A stretch of 15,341 bases of DNA from UBA6136 sp964344495 (GTDB lineage: Bacteria > Pseudomonadota > Gammaproteobacteria > Methylococcales > Methylococcaceae): the NCBI GenBank assembly GCA_964344495.1, contig CAYFNI010000056.1, positions 1 through 15,341 of the forward strand. Direction: 5' to 3'. Below the pieces are notes generated by a model. That model saw only the letters and a list, made by a program, of their open reading frames with translations, did not search any database and was not told the origin of the DNA. The translations under genes were made by a program, and so were the position numbers. Every line of letters begins with the position of its first letter. Position 1 is the stretch's first letter. Shown here piece after piece: positions 14,051 through 15,341 of this stretch.

Positions 14051-14779
14051 CTATGGTCGCTGATCCGGATCAGGCCGGGTCGGTCTGGCTGCATGGGACT
14101 CCGGTCGGAGTTGCGCCACGTGCATACCGACCAACCGCGATATCAGGATGGCGAGATACAGTTGGCCTGTGACCGCCTCGACGATGGCCAGCGAGCGTGC
14201 AGGTCGTGTCAACGGGACGATGTCACCATAGCCCAGCGTCGCCAGGGTGACATAGCTAAAGTAGTAGAGATCATCCTTGCGTTGATGATCGTTCGTGAGC
14301 CCGGAGAACGAATGCGGCTGGACAATATCGAGGATGTCATAGGCAAATGACCACAGGATGCCGAGGATCAGATAGACGCAGATCGCGGCGAAGATGACTT
14401 CATGATTGACCCGATAACGCTGCTGCCAGATGTGGGTGCCCACGTTGTGCAGCAGGTGCAGAAAAAACAGCATGTAGGTGAGGTTGAACGCCAGTTCCAT
14501 CCCGACGTCGGCGCTGAAATGGAATCGCAGGCGCAACACGAAGCCAATCGAGGCCAGGCTGATCGCCAGCCATAAGCTGTAACTCTTCATGCGTACGGCA
14601 TAGATGCCGGCCAGGAAAATGGCCCAGAACACGATATCGGTCAGGAGCCCTTGCTCGCCGTCCTCGTTGAGGAAAGGACGGATCAGCATCAGGGTGATCA
14701 GTGTCACCATCAGCAGCCCGTAGTTACCGAGTTGCCGCCGCGCTGATTTCAGGAAAATTTCGAGGTGACGAAGAGGCAT
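14051..14779 (-). CDS. Six-helix ion channel with K+-type selectivity filter
   Basis: With the start at ATG 14779 the protein has 242 residues. It shows about six hydrophobic helices (near 19-37, 45-62, 67-84, 94-113, 125-150 and 196-218). A pore loop before the last helix carries T181-L-G-Y-G-D186, a potassium selectivity filter, so it belongs with the Ion_trans_2-type channels. The fourth helix has no regular Arg/Lys ladder, so voltage sensing of the Kv type is unlikely. No RCK/TrkA nucleotide-binding domain follows; the protein ends in a short basic, proline-rich tail. The frame is open upstream to 14875, but the added 32 residues lack hydrophobic or family character, and neither start has a clear ribosome binding site. 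Physiology is unknown; potassium flux or osmotic adaptation is a guess from the filter. Confidence 0.83.
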   Translation of the reverse strand: MPLRHLEIFLKSARRQLGNYGLLMVTLITLMLIRPFLNEDGEQGLLTDIVFWAIFLAGIYAVRMKSYSLWLAISLASIGFVLRLRFHFSADVGMELAFNLTYMLFFLHLLHNVGTHIWQQRYRVNHEVIFAAICVYLILGILWSFAYDILDIVQPHSFSGLTNDHQRKDDLYYFSYVTLATLGYGDIVPLTRPARSLAIVEAVTGQLYLAILISRLVGMHVAQLRPESHAARPTRPDPDQRP

Positions 14780-14840
14780 CCGACAATGAGGCCGTAAAGC
14801 AAGCGATTTGGGCGAATTCAGGCTGTCAGTCGTCTGGGAA

Positions 14841-14880
14841 GGACATCCCGGGATCGCGAGGACGACCCCGGACATGCCGG
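14841..14880. repeat. Imperfect direct repeat GGACATNCCGG
   Basis: GGACATCCCGG (14841-14851) and GGACATGCCGG (14870-14880) differ at one base and start 29 bases apart. The first overlaps the palindrome ATCCCGGGAT (14845-14854). Both lie upstream of the channel start at 14779 and could be paired protein-binding sites, or chance. Confidence 0.3.
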
Positions 14881-14885
14881 TGGGC

Positions 14886-15122
14886 TCAGAGGATGGGCGG
14901 TTTGTCGCCCGCTTCCACCGTGCTCTTGCCCATCGCCGAATAGGCTGGGCACCATTTCATCAACGCCAGCACTGCGACGGCAACGCCGATCAGCATCAGC
15001 AGCCCGCTCTCCAGAATCGATGCCACCAGCATCACGCCTGCTGCTGCGCCGAGGCGGATTTTCTGATCCCGTGTCCCTACGTTGAATTCACGCTTCGTCA
15101 GTTGGCTCAAGTCAAAACTCAT
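14886..15122 (-). CDS. Small DUF2892 (YgaP-type) membrane protein
   Basis: The 78-residue protein carries the DUF2892 pattern. An N-terminal NVGTRDQKIRLGAA segment leads into two hydrophobic stretches (about 24-38 and 40-56), followed by WCPAYSAMGKST. The single Cys58-Pro in the WCPxYS motif is the most conserved spot of this family; its role is unknown. In YgaP the same module forms the membrane anchor of a rhodanese; here it stands alone without one. The start at ATG 15122 has a very strong ribosome binding site (AAGAGGAGGAA). The channel gene follows after 106 bases on the same strand. Identification of the family is fairly sure; no function can be given. Confidence 0.83.
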   Translation of the reverse strand: MSFDLSQLTKREFNVGTRDQKIRLGAAAGVMLVASILESGLLMLIGVAVAVLALMKWCPAYSAMGKSTVEAGDKPPIL

Positions 15123-15129
15123 GGCGGTG

Positions 15130-15140
15130 TTCCTCCTCTT
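15130..15140 (-). promoter_or_regulatory. Strong ribosome binding site for the DUF2892 gene
   Basis: AAGAGGAGGAA on the minus strand, with 8 bases between GGAGGA and ATG 15122, is the strongest translation signal in the window and suggests a well-expressed protein. Confidence 0.75.
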
Positions 15141-15341
15141 GATCGTTGTTCTTATTGGTCTGCAAAGCGACCGCGGACGCTCCGCAGCCGGTTCACAGAA
15201 TGGATGCTATCACGCTGAAATATCAGGGGGATAGCCTTTCCGGAGGCGGCTGTGGGTCGAGCTGGGTAGTTGGCAGCACGGAGCACGGATTAACCGCCGA
15301 CCAGGTATCAAGCTACGAAACTGCTGAAGTGCCCGAACAGC
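15141..15341. other. Right edge, upstream region of the DUF2892 gene
   Basis: I see no gene here. A hairpin GCGGA/TCCGC with a 3-base loop (15173-15185) lies in the leader of the DUF2892 gene. A promoter probably lies further right, but no clear -35/-10 pair stands out. Confidence 0.4.

Overview
The window is about 15.3 kb of GC-rich bacterial chromosome, apart from an AT-richer first ~475 bases. The protein content (188-residue Dcd, proteobacterial HemL, CysD/CysN, class II PyrC, GcvH and CycA, all with recognisable Escherichia coli-like sequence) points to a gammaproteobacterium. I cannot name the genus from sequence alone. I found no rRNA, tRNA, CRISPR array, complete insertion sequence or prophage.

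Layout, plus strand: bases 1-727 hold no convincing gene. They comprise an AT-richer stretch with several small palindromes, then a GC-rich leader. Next come a small two-helix membrane protein (728-988), the P-loop iron-sulfur carrier Mrp/ApbC (1112-2200), dCTP deaminase Dcd (2200-2766, overlapping mrp by one base), glutamate-1-semialdehyde aminotransferase HemL (2839-4125) and the DNA-uptake channel ComEC (4245-6569). comEC meets the minus-strand cluster head-on with 9 bases between stop codons, and a perfect 11-bp inverted repeat lies in the 3' end of comEC.

Layout, minus strand, in order of transcription from the right edge: a DUF2892 small membrane protein (15122-14886), a six-helix ion channel with a K+-type filter (14779-14051), GcvH (13921-13532), a secreted reprolysin-like zinc metalloprotease (13501-11897), a CycA-type amino-acid permease (11835-10351), dihydroorotase PyrC (10330-9284), and the ATP sulfurylase pair CysD (9150-8242) and CysN (8242-6579). 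cysN is split by 10 Ns. The same 7 bases flank the Ns on both sides, and collapsing them restores one frame of 548 codons, so the break is a scaffolding artefact and not a mutation.

Most genes are housekeeping: Fe-S delivery, dUTP supply, tetrapyrrole precursor, pyrimidine synthesis, sulfate activation and one-carbon metabolism. CycA (glycine, D-serine and D-alanine uptake in E. coli) and GcvH (glycine cleavage) lie close on the same strand, which hints at a link in glycine use. The points most worth a second look are the C-terminal extension of CysN, which looks like an APS-kinase domain that has lost its P-loop; the uncharacterised metalloprotease with its N-terminal module; the strong hairpin at the comEC/cysN junction; and the AT-richer left edge. 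I see no clear new multi-gene system.
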